A stretch of 64,000 nt of DNA, from positions 434,001 through 498,000 of the forward strand of contig JAXLTY010000001.1 of assembly GCA_046329815.1 (NCBI GenBank). Reading direction: 5' to 3'. This DNA is from JADJSS01 sp046329815 (GTDB lineage Bacteria; Bacteroidota; Bacteroidia; Chitinophagales; JADIYW01). Shown in pieces: positions 27,507 through 34,628 of the stretch; positions within the stretch are counted from its first letter, which is position 1, and each line of letters opens with the position of its first letter. Both the position numbers and the translations under genes were made by a program. Below the pieces are notes generated by a model that saw only the letters and a list, made by a program, of their open reading frames with translations, had not been told where the DNA came from and did not search any database.

Positions 27507-28100
27507 TCATTTTTTATTCATCATTATTCCTTTATACTTCTCATACAACTGTGAGCATCTATCTGCGTAACCGAAATAGGTTTCTTCGCCGAAGTCTTCT
27601 AAATTAATGGTATTGAATCTCATTTTTGTTTTAATGGTTGGAATAGTCACCAATTCTCCTTCTTCATTGTTTGCCAGGTAATCGAAATAATTCCAGTTTC
27701 CAATATAATCGCCGGTCAACAGATTGACACTGGATGAACCGCTTCCGTCGTTTGCAGCATTTCCAAACTCATATCTGCTCATTCCGATCAATTGTATTTT
27801 CTTAGTTTTGATGTTGTATCTGAATTGGTTTTTGTAACCGGCGCGCATCCAGTCGTTAAAGAACTCAAATCCGTTTTTTGTTGCAGTTACACCGGCGGAA
27901 AAGTTCATCGTTTCAATAGGTTTGCTGGATACCGGTTTGTACTTTGCTGTAGATAATTTGCAGACAATCGTTGCTTCTATCGAGTCAACATAGGTAGTAT
28001 CTTTCTGACCATCATTGTCCATATCTTTAACAAGATAATATTCTCCGAAAACAGCTACCTGAGTAAAAAGAAAAAAGAATAATATCAGTGATTTTTTCAT
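27507..28100 (-). CDS. Secreted protein of unknown function
   Basis: About 197 residues from ATG 28100, chosen because MKKSLILFFFLFTQVAVFGE is a clean signal peptide; an in-frame upstream start would place it behind a hydrophilic stretch inside the repeat element. The segment YYLVKDMDNDGQKDTTYVDS resembles an FG-GAP/calcium-type DxDxDG loop. The rest is beta-rich with no recognisable catalytic residues. A similar layout (signal, then an acidic DFNDDKLRDIALL loop) is seen in the protein at 38936-39595. Confidence 0.65.
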   Translation of the reverse strand: MKKSLILFFFLFTQVAVFGEYYLVKDMDNDGQKDTTYVDSIEATIVCKLSTAKYKPVSSKPIETMNFSAGVTATKNGFEFFNDWMRAGYKNQFRYNIKTKKIQLIGMSRYEFGNAANDGSGSSSVNLLTGDYIGNWNYFDYLANNEEGELVTIPTIKTKMRFNTINLEDFGEETYFGYADRCSQLYEKYKGIMMNKK

Positions 28101-28136
28101 ACACTTTTTGTTGTCATTTTCTCTATCGGTTGCTGT

Positions 28137-28199
28137 CTCACCAACCGAAACAATTGATTTTTCACACAACTAAATTATAAAATAAATATGGTTGGTGAG
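28137..28199. repeat. Small element with 10-bp terminal inverted repeats
   Basis: Perfect arms CTCACCAACC (28137-28146) and GGTTGGTGAG (28190-28199) enclose 43 AT-rich bases. Most of the element, from about 28150 to 28207, recurs with few changes at 28851-28907, upstream of the next gene. Confidence 0.75.
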
Positions 28200-28220
28200 A
28201 TAACAACGATTGCTAGAAGA

Positions 28221-28814
28221 TTATTTTGATTTTACTTTTAAATATTTTCTAAATGTTGTAGAGTATCTGTCACCAAATTTTACAATACTTATGGTGTCAA
28301 ATTTGATATTCTTTGCTTTGTGGTCTAATATTCCATCCGGATTATAATTATGAATTGAAACGCTTTTATCTGTCACATTTTTAATCTCACCAATCCAAAA
28401 ATTAAGATATCCATTACTAGTATTCTCATCTTTATAAATATCTTCAATAATGACATGGTAATCATATTTTTTCAAAGTCTTAAAAATATCTGTCCAACTT
28501 GTTAATGGCAAATGTTTGTCAAAACCGAAACCATTATCTAGTAATCCTTCACTATTAAAGATTTTTCGTTGTGTTCTTTCATAACTTGAATGTCGGATAC
28601 TATCAAAGTCGTCTAATCTGATGATTGCAAATCCATCGAGCATAAAATCATTGCTAAGCTGAAGAAATATAAAACGCTTAGATAGTGCTAAAATAAAAGC
28701 TGATAGATTTTCTTCCTGATTGCAAACCGTTCGATTGAATATGATAAGCGCTTTTTTGACGCTATACTTCTGCAGCATCAAATTATATTCTTTTATTTCT
28801 TGTCGTTTTGGCAT
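28221..28814 (-). CDS. Hypothetical protein
   Basis: A 197-residue soluble protein with no signal peptide. It has NFWIGEIKNVTDKSVSIHNY followed by KNIKFDTISIVKFGDRYST, an SH3-like beta segment, after a helical and beta N-terminal part (NRTVCNQEENLSAFILALSK, FAIIRLDDFDSIRHSSYERT). I do not recognise the family; it looks like a cytoplasmic protein regulating or binding another protein. An alternative start is ATG 12 codons in. Two copies of the small repeat element flank the gene. Confidence 0.6.
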   Translation of the reverse strand: MPKRQEIKEYNLMLQKYSVKKALIIFNRTVCNQEENLSAFILALSKRFIFLQLSNDFMLDGFAIIRLDDFDSIRHSSYERTQRKIFNSEGLLDNGFGFDKHLPLTSWTDIFKTLKKYDYHVIIEDIYKDENTSNGYLNFWIGEIKNVTDKSVSIHNYNPDGILDHKAKNIKFDTISIVKFGDRYSTTFRKYLKVKSK

Positions 28815-28850
28815 TTAGATTTTACTATCGGATAGTGTGTTGATACAAAA

Positions 28851-28907
28851 ACAATTGATTTTTTACACATCTAAATTATAAATAAATACGGTTGGTGAGA
28901 TAACAAC
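28851..28907. repeat. Second, partial copy of the 28.15-kb element
   Basis: About 57 bases closely matching 28150-28207, including the GGTTGGTGAG arm and the following TAACAAC, but lacking the left CTCACCAACC arm. Each copy lies just upstream of a minus-strand gene, so promoter duplication is an alternative to a mobile element. Confidence 0.7.
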
Positions 28908-29015
28908 CACTAGAAAAAACATGATTAATGTAATCGATATAGAATCAGCAATATAAAAAAAACAGGCAACAAAGTTTATAATCATTGCCAATACACTGTT
29001 GTTTGTTGTGCATTT

Positions 29016-30302
29016 TTAGTGCTGTTTTTCTAAATTAATTTTTATTCCGGTTGTCAATATTTGAAATGCAATTACATGGTCTTTGTCATTGATAATGAAC
29101 GAATAGGTGTCTTTTGAATTTGGGTTGTCAAAAAAACTATTGTCAGCTTCAGCATATAATATTGTTTTTGAATTATTTGGCTCTATGGCTACTAAATGAT
29201 TGTTCATTATTTTTATTGTAAAGTTTAATTTGTGTTCGGTAGAAACATAAGTTCCCTCGTATTTTCTCAATACTTCATCAGGTAATACTATCTCTTTCCT
29301 TTCAGATTTTTTTGGTAACTGAAAAGGTTTGTTTTCTATTATGTTGTTAGTTTCTTTAATAATTTCATCAAGTGCAATATCGCTTTGATTGGAAACTAAT
29401 ATGAAAGTCGTTTTATTTTTAAGATTTATTTGTAAATAAGATCTGTAACCCTTTCTACCACCAGCTTGTACAAGCATGCTGTCATTATGAAACAAAAAAC
29501 TTTTTGATGATGCGGATAGAAATTTCGACGCAATTATTTTTTGGCTAAAAGCATATAAATCGTTTACAGTAGTTATAATATTGCCTGTTTCAAATTGATG
29601 AATTGTTTTGGTTTCGGTTGGTTCTATTTTATTATCTTCATTGGTGAAGCCGTTGGCGAAATTTAATTTATTTTTGGCATTATTATATTCAAAAGTGTTT
29701 TTCAATTTTAACTTGTTAAAAATGTCTTCTTGCATAAACTTGAAATATCCTTTACCTGAAACTTTACCTATGATATAATGCAACAGGAAATAACCAACAT
29801 TGGAATAAGCTGTTTGTGTGTTAGGTTCAAATAATAATTGTTCTTTTTTAGCCAATTCGATTGCCTGGTTTAAAGTAATATTAGCGTATGTTTCATAATT
29901 TGCTAATTCTCTGGGTAAGCCCGATTTGTGTAGCAGCAAATTCTCTATGGTAATTTTATTTCCGCTTGGAAAATCCGGAATGTATTTATTAATACTATCC
30001 GATAATTTTAGTTTGCCTTTATCTTGTAGTTTAAGTATGGCGGTTTTTACGAACACTTTTGACACGGAAGCAATAATAAATTTACTCTGTGGCAATACTT
30101 TAAAACTATCTTCAATGTCGTTTAAATTGTAAGTATTTTGAAAGATAATGTTATTGTTTTTTGCAATAATTACATTGCCATTAAACTGATTGAGTTTCGC
30201 TAATTGGCTATAATATTGGCTAAAATTAGTTTCCTGAGCATTAGCAATTATTGGCAAGCACAACAAAAGCAAAAGCAATGACCTGTTTTTTACTAATTGC
30301 AT
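29016..30302 (-). CDS. Serine hydrolase, class C beta-lactamase/penicillin-binding-like
   Basis: A 428-residue protein with signal peptide ending IANAQ. The catalytic SxxK is SVSK (S79/K82) in FIIASVSKVFVKTAIL. The second motif YSN is in TQTAYSNVGYFLLHYIIG, and the third is represented by the QAGGRKGYRS region. The last 100 residues form a lipocalin-like beta domain (KYEGTYVSTEHKLNFTIKIM). Such proteins hydrolyse D-amino-acid peptides, esters or related bonds in the periplasm. A classical antibiotic-resistance role is not indicated by the sequence. Two hundred bases upstream of the end no gene is visible. Confidence 0.88.
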   Translation of the reverse strand: MQLVKNRSLLLLLLCLPIIANAQETNFSQYYSQLAKLNQFNGNVIIAKNNNIIFQNTYNLNDIEDSFKVLPQSKFIIASVSKVFVKTAILKLQDKGKLKLSDSINKYIPDFPSGNKITIENLLLHKSGLPRELANYETYANITLNQAIELAKKEQLLFEPNTQTAYSNVGYFLLHYIIGKVSGKGYFKFMQEDIFNKLKLKNTFEYNNAKNKLNFANGFTNEDNKIEPTETKTIHQFETGNIITTVNDLYAFSQKIIASKFLSASSKSFLFHNDSMLVQAGGRKGYRSYLQINLKNKTTFILVSNQSDIALDEIIKETNNIIENKPFQLPKKSERKEIVLPDEVLRKYEGTYVSTEHKLNFTIKIMNNHLVAIEPNNSKTILYAEADNSFFDNPNSKDTYSFIINDKDHVIAFQILTTGIKINLEKQH

Positions 30303-30319
30303 AATTCTAATTTTGTTTT

Positions 30320-30772
30320 TTATGTCAAATCATTTGGGTCAATGCTCGTTCCAATACGATGACAATATTCTTGAAACAATTTTTCATTCAAAAGCTCTAA
30401 TTTAAAGCAACGAACTAAGAAATAATAAGTCGCATTTATCAATTCTTTTCTCGATTCGTTTTTTTCATTTTGTGCTCTTTGTTTTGGAAAGTCAGGTTTT
30501 TTATAATGTTCATTGCTCAATTCACAAATACCATTGCAAATATAACAGTAGTCAGGAATTCTTACGTTTTTTTCTTCTATCCACTTTTCTTGTGCATCAT
30601 ACATTTTCGTAAATCGAATATTATGCTCGTCGATTGCCGTTATTGTACTTTCTACTTCATTCATCCAGAATTCTATGTTAGCAAAATGTCCGGCTACCAT
30701 AAAAGCATAGTTGTCTTTAAATTTATTGAGTTGTTTAGTAATTAAATTTGCTTTTTCAACAGTATATATCAT
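30320..30772 (-). CDS. Hypothetical helical protein with a Cys cluster
   Basis: A 150-residue, mostly helical, soluble protein. The middle contains PDYCYICNGICELSNEHY with three Cys in a CxxCxxxC spacing, which might bind a metal. I do not recognise the family. It ends 17 bases before the serine hydrolase gene in the same direction, so they may be cotranscribed. The attC-like element begins 38 bases upstream of its start. Confidence 0.55.
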   Translation of the reverse strand: MIYTVEKANLITKQLNKFKDNYAFMVAGHFANIEFWMNEVESTITAIDEHNIRFTKMYDAQEKWIEEKNVRIPDYCYICNGICELSNEHYKKPDFPKQRAQNEKNESRKELINATYYFLVRCFKLELLNEKLFQEYCHRIGTSIDPNDLT

Positions 30773-30809
30773 TTCTATAATTCTCGTTTTCGTTCAGCTA
30801 AAATGACGC

Positions 30810-30940
30810 ACAACGTTTTGGCGCTTGGCGCAGTGGCGGATTTCGGAGCACTTCACTGTCAACCAAGCACAACTTTGATAGAAGCACAAAGCTTGTTTTA
30901 ACTAATTAACCGCCACTTTTGGGTAGGTGCTGTTACCTGC
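30810..30940 (+). repeat. attC-like imperfect palindrome on the controller side of the restriction locus
   Basis: Starts with ACAACG near 30810 and ends GCTGTTACCTGC at 30940. The main arms AGTGGCGG (30832-30839) and CCGCCACT (30910-30917) are perfectly complementary, with further weaker pairing outside and a 70-base loop. Size, AAC...GTT ends and foldback are attC-like; the terminal GTTACCT does not match the canonical GTTRRRY core. GTTACCTGC (30932-30940) recurs inverted at 33492-33500. Confidence 0.55.
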
Positions 30941-30973
30941 TGGCCTTTCTTTTGTTGCGACTCTTTGTCCGTT

Positions 30974-30997
30974 GTCTAATTGTCACATTAATTAGAC
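30974..30997. promoter_or_regulatory. Inverted-repeat operator, probable C-box
   Basis: GTCTAATT (30974-30981) and AATTAGAC (30990-30997) are a perfect 8-bp inverted repeat with an 8-base spacer, 20 bases before the controller-gene ATG at 31018. Controller proteins of restriction systems bind such C-boxes to autoregulate themselves and the nuclease gene. A TTTG at 30964-30967 is a possible -33 element. Confidence 0.65.
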
Positions 30998-31017
30998 CTT
31001 TGTCAAAATTTTTACAG

Positions 31018-31233
31018 ATGGATGAACCACTAAAAATATTTGGCGAAAATATAAAAAAAAGACGGGAAGAAAAAGGTATTAGTCAAGAAGAGCTTGCAAA
31101 TATTGCAGAGTTCGATAGAACATACATAAGTCTTATAGAAAGAGGAAAAAGAAATTTGTCCTTATTGAATATTTGTCGATTTGCGAAGGCACTTGACACT
31201 AAACCATTTGAATTAATTAAAAACATTAAATAA
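31018..31233 (+). CDS. Helix-turn-helix controller protein of the restriction-modification system
   Basis: A 71-residue XRE-type protein from ATG 31018; the longer upstream frame is not convincing. The helix-turn-helix is GISQEELANIAEFDRTYISL followed by IERGKRNLSLLNICRFAKAL, the typical C-protein layout and size. It would bind the operator at 30974-30997 and delay nuclease expression until the DNA is methylated. Its stop overlaps the nuclease start by one base (TAATG), so the two are cotranscribed and coupled. Confidence 0.88.
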   Translation: MDEPLKIFGENIKKRREEKGISQEELANIAEFDRTYISLIERGKRNLSLLNICRFAKALDTKPFELIKNIK

Positions 31234-31997
31234 TGCCTTTGAAATACAAATCACCAAATAGTAGAGGTCAATTTACTTTTACAAGTTCCAATAAAATTCA
31301 TACTGTTGTTGAGAAAAAATTAATTCAGACTGCACTTGATTATTCTCATTCAATTATTGACAAGTTTGCCCAATTTGATGTTGATGTCTTTGGAATTCTT
31401 GGAATGAGAAATCTTAGTGCTTTCATTGGAGAAATATTTGCTGCGGCAATTATTAAGCATAGTAATGGTCTATTCCTAAAAAATCCACATCAGGACGGTT
31501 ATCCTGATTTATTGTTAATGGATAAAAATGGTTTAAAATTGTGGGCAGATTTAAAGAGTAAAACTAGGGAAAAGCAACCATTTAGTCCTTTTCAAAATGG
31601 AGGAATTGAGATAAAAGCTACTTGTGGCAGTGTACCAACACCTGCTGTTTGTGCGAGAAGGGGAGTTGAAAAACCAGACATAGGAGACCAAAGAATACAA
31701 GTACTTCAGGGATATGATTGGAAGGCACATCATCGAGATACTAATAATTTAATGGGAATTTTGTGGGATTTTATTGATGATGTACCAAGAATTGTGGCTG
31801 TTTTTTTCGCAAACAATTTAACTATTGCAGATTGGGGAGCAATTGTCCAACCAAGAGAAGGAGGTGGTAGAACAACTAGTGTTTCAATTATGACAAGAGC
31901 TGGCGTAAGAAAAATGTATGATGGTTGTCTGTATGTAATTGATGATAATAGATATGTTGACTTTCTGAACCGTTATAACAGTGGTACTTTATTATAA
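31233..31997 (+). CDS. Type II restriction endonuclease (PD-(D/E)xK type)
   Basis: A 254-residue protein in a controller/nuclease/methylase context. The candidate catalytic core is GYPDLLLM (D92) followed by GGIEIKATCG (E126, K128), a normal PD-(D/E)xK spacing for metal-dependent DNA cleavage. The remaining part (DWGAIVQPREGGGRTTSVSI and others) does not tell me the recognition sequence. The gene is coupled to the controller gene and converges with the methyltransferase gene, overlapping it by 25 bases. Identification is mainly by context plus the core motif. Confidence 0.85.
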   Translation: MPLKYKSPNSRGQFTFTSSNKIHTVVEKKLIQTALDYSHSIIDKFAQFDVDVFGILGMRNLSAFIGEIFAAAIIKHSNGLFLKNPHQDGYPDLLLMDKNGLKLWADLKSKTREKQPFSPFQNGGIEIKATCGSVPTPAVCARRGVEKPDIGDQRIQVLQGYDWKAHHRDTNNLMGILWDFIDDVPRIVAVFFANNLTIADWGAIVQPREGGGRTTSVSIMTRAGVRKMYDGCLYVIDDNRYVDFLNRYNSGTLL

Positions 31998-33340
31998 ATA
32001 GGTTTAGGCTCAAATAATACATACTGGTTTTTTAAATCATTTGATAAAATAATATCTTCTATTTTCTCATTGTTCAACAATCGACACAAGTGATTAACTA
32101 TAATTTTTAATCCTCTAGGAGGAATACTTTCACCAATTATTTCTCTAATCGTTTTGTCGCTTATTTTTTTCCCGTCAACTCTTTTCCATTTGTATTTAAA
32201 ATCGGAAATTGTATGAATAATAAATGCTTCATATAATGATAATACCCTATTTTGTTCAGGATGTAACTTGCTGTCACTACAAGCATAAGAGAGATTTGTT
32301 GTTAGTGCATTAGCAGGACTATCCCATTTCATTCTACGATAAGCACTAGTAAATCCTTTCATTAATCTATGTTCTCCATTCTCAATTACCCAGGGTCTGG
32401 GTAAAAGTGAATTGCACTTTGGACATATAATTGGTGTTGTACTGTTCGCTCGGTTGATGCCATTTTCGTCAACAGAACAACCGTGAGTTTGGTTTGATGA
32501 GTTTCCACATTTTACACATTGATTATCAAATGCCCCTTTCTCAGGTGGAGTATTTGATACCCAAAAATATTTCTCTTCATCTAGTAGTGGTACTCTATGA
32601 AATTCAATTTCGGACGTTGCTAACTCTTTTGATTTTGCATCTAATCGTGGTAAGTGTTGTATAGCATCTCGTAATGTAACCCACTTTAAAACTCCATTTG
32701 CTTTTGTAACATTCATATGGGTTTTTGCGGGTAAAAATGTCTTAGTAATTTTGAAGAAATCCTTAATGAAATTATCCTTCGTAAAAACACTTATTAATCT
32801 TTGCCTTTTTTGAGGCACACCATAATCAGCAAATTCGACAACTTCTCCTTGTCCTTCATAAATAGAACCAAGTTCATCCTTGATGTAATCAAGGATAAGT
32901 TTGTATTCCCCATTAGGCGTTTCTATTAAGGTGTCCTGCATTTCGGGTACATTCTCTAAAAGTATTACTCGTGGTTTTAAAATTTTAGCAATTTCTACAA
33001 CTGGAATTATTAATCTATTTCTTTGGTCTAATTGTGGTCTAAGTCCTTTTCTAATATTATTCAAAATTGTTCCTCTTCCATTTTTGGACATACCTTGACA
33101 AGGGGGGGTCGCGTAAAGAAAATCTAAAGTATTGTTGCCTAAATATTTTTTCGCTTTTAGAATTATTTCATCTTTTTTTTCCCAGATGTCACCTTGAATT
33201 ACCTCTGTTTCAGGGTAGTTGTATGCTAAAACTTTGCAACGGTCTTCAAGTAATTCGTTCGCAATAATTATATCGATACCATTAGCTTTTAATGCTAAAT
33301 CTCCAATTCCTCCAGATGCGAATAAACTAATTGCTTTCAT
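31973..33340 (-). CDS. DNA cytosine-5 methyltransferase with zinc-ribbon insert
   Basis: A 455-residue C5 methyltransferase. Motif I is LFASGGIGDLAL (6-17), motif IV TPPCQG with catalytic C81, motif VI ENVPEM (129-134), motif VIII QKRQRL (177-182), and motif X IGESIPPRGLKIIVNHL near the end. Between VIII and X, in the target-recognition region, are CVKC (C275, C278) and CPKC (C306, C309), which look like a zinc ribbon, plus C288. It methylates the 5-carbon of cytosine in the sequence cut by the neighbouring nuclease. It is transcribed towards the nuclease gene from its own promoter. Confidence 0.94.
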   Translation of the reverse strand: MKAISLFASGGIGDLALKANGIDIIIANELLEDRCKVLAYNYPETEVIQGDIWEKKDEIILKAKKYLGNNTLDFLYATPPCQGMSKNGRGTILNNIRKGLRPQLDQRNRLIIPVVEIAKILKPRVILLENVPEMQDTLIETPNGEYKLILDYIKDELGSIYEGQGEVVEFADYGVPQKRQRLISVFTKDNFIKDFFKITKTFLPAKTHMNVTKANGVLKWVTLRDAIQHLPRLDAKSKELATSEIEFHRVPLLDEEKYFWVSNTPPEKGAFDNQCVKCGNSSNQTHGCSVDENGINRANSTTPIICPKCNSLLPRPWVIENGEHRLMKGFTSAYRRMKWDSPANALTTNLSYACSDSKLHPEQNRVLSLYEAFIIHTISDFKYKWKRVDGKKISDKTIREIIGESIPPRGLKIIVNHLCRLLNNEKIEDIILSNDLKNQYVLFEPKPIYNKVPLL

Positions 33341-33491
33341 TTTTATAGTGACTTATTGTCTGCAAATTTATTAACTTTCATTTTATTAAGCAAACAAATT
33401 GCTAAGAACTTTTCAAAAAATATTTGTCGGATTAGGTCTATTTTAAAAGTCAAGTTATTGCAGATTTTGGTAATGTCAGTCCTCTAGGCTT

Positions 33492-33591
33492 GCAGGTAAC
33501 GATCGGCAGCTTTGCGAAGTGAGCTAACACAAAAATATACTACATAATTAGCTCATTTTGCAAAACTGCCAGTTAGGCGCTGTTTTAGTTT
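33492..33591 (-). repeat. attC-like imperfect palindrome on the methylase side of the restriction locus
   Basis: Starts GCAGGTAAC (33492-33500) and ends GTTAGGCGCTGTT. Between are two imperfectly complementary arms of about 23 bases (GGCAGCTTTGCGAAGTGAGC... and ...GCTCATTTTGCAAAACTGCC, about 19 of 23 paired) and an AT-rich loop. GTTAGGC fits the attC GTTRRRY core, but the other end (AGGTAAC) does not fit its RYYYAAC partner. Orientation is opposite to the element at 30810-30940. Confidence 0.55.
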
Positions 33592-34120
33592 ATGCAATTT
33601 ACTAAAACAGTTCCAGTTTTAAGCTACTCGGTAGTGTTTATTTACCACCAAATATAACAAAAACCAACATATAATTCATAAAAACCTATAATTTTATTGC
33701 AGTCCGCTAAAAACTCTGTAAGGGTTTTAAACCTTGACAGAGGTAGGTGCTTTTCCTGACCAACAAACAGCTTCCTGTAAGTGTATTATTTCCAACTAAA
33801 AGTGCGGCAGCAGCAGTTTCGCGATGAGATGGCTTCGTGTCTCGCAATGACGCGAAGCGTATAGTGGGTCTCTTTGGTGCTTTCTGCCTCCACTTTGGGG
33901 CTTTCCGTTGGTTGCTTATCGGTTTCCTGCGCTGCTGTATGGTTTTCATCTTTCTATTTGCCTGTTTCCATAGCTTTTTAAACGTTTGGCAGTGTGTATT
34001 TGCCTGTTCAACCATCCTTTTTAGTTATTTACAGTATCGTTTTAGCTATTGTAACTATACATTTGGTCAATTCCTGCACTTATTTATGGTTTGTCACGCT
34101 CCTTTTGGTCATTGTAATCG
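33592..34120. other. Non-coding region with two hairpins
   Basis: About 530 bases with no supportable gene. A hairpin at 33714-33742 pairs CTCTGTAAGG with CCTTGACAGAG (one bulge). A second at 33832-33858 pairs GCTTCGTGTC with GACGCGAAGC (one G-T) and contains CTCGCAATGACG, a common REP-type phrase. Open frames on either strand here have no family resemblance and no ribosome-binding context. Confidence 0.5.
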
Positions 34121-34498
34121 ATTACAGGCATTAAAGAGACCGTTACAAGCATTAAAGAAACCGTTACAACGACCTTAGAAACCGTTACAATGACCTTAGA
34201 GACGATTACAATCCTCTTAGAAACCGTTACAACGACCTTAGAGACCGTTACAATCCTCTTAGAAACCGTTACAATGACCTTAGAGACGATTACAATCCTC
34301 TTAGAAACGGTTACAACGACCTTAGAGACCGTTACAATCCTCTTAGAAACCGTTACAACGACCTTAGAGACAGTTACAATCTTCATAGAGACGATTACAA
34401 TCCTCTTAGAAACGATTACAACGACCTTAGAGACGATTACAATCCTCTTAGAGACGATTACAACAACCTTAGAGACCGTTACAATTACTTTTAAATAG
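34121..34498. repeat. Tandem array of eighteen 21-bp units
   Basis: Eighteen contiguous units of exactly 21 bases, each starting GTTACAA or ATTACAA (first unit ATTACAG) and ending in TTAGAAACC/TTAGAGACG variants. No unit is longer or shorter. From the third unit, two subtypes differing in the middle (CGACC versus TCCTC) mostly alternate, giving a 42-bp higher-order period. Both strands are open through the array because 21 is a multiple of three; I do not treat either as a gene. It ends 131 bases before the gene at 34629. Confidence 0.9.
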
Positions 34499-34628
34499 TA
34501 TAACAGTTGTAAGATTAACTTAAACTAAAATATAGTAAATAATTATTAATTAACATAAGTTAAGTAAAATAGAAAAAAATATGCTTTAGTTTTGCTTTTC
34601 ATTAATAACAATTAAAATCATAAATCGT

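Noticed and set aside
27507..30302. Antibiotic resistance island based on the beta-lactamase-like protein
   Set aside because: The protein has the general serine-hydrolase layout with a lipocalin-like tail, common in Bacteroidota genomes, and there are no mobile resistance genes nearby.
31173..33340. Phage or transposon carrying the restriction genes
   Set aside because: No integrase, transposase or phage structural gene is visible near the block; only the palindromic borders support mobility.
33707..34178. Open frames on both strands between the methylase and the 21-bp array
   Set aside because: Overlapping antisense frames with low-complexity composition, covering two hairpins; no recognised domain or start signal.
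34084..34498. Long open frames on both strands through the 21-bp array, giving heptad-repeat proteins
   Set aside because: Both are open only because the unit length is a multiple of three. Substitutions are not concentrated at third codon positions, and no start context or family likeness is seen.
34121..34498. CRISPR array
   Set aside because: Units are contiguous 21-bp copies without unique spacers, and no cas genes are present.
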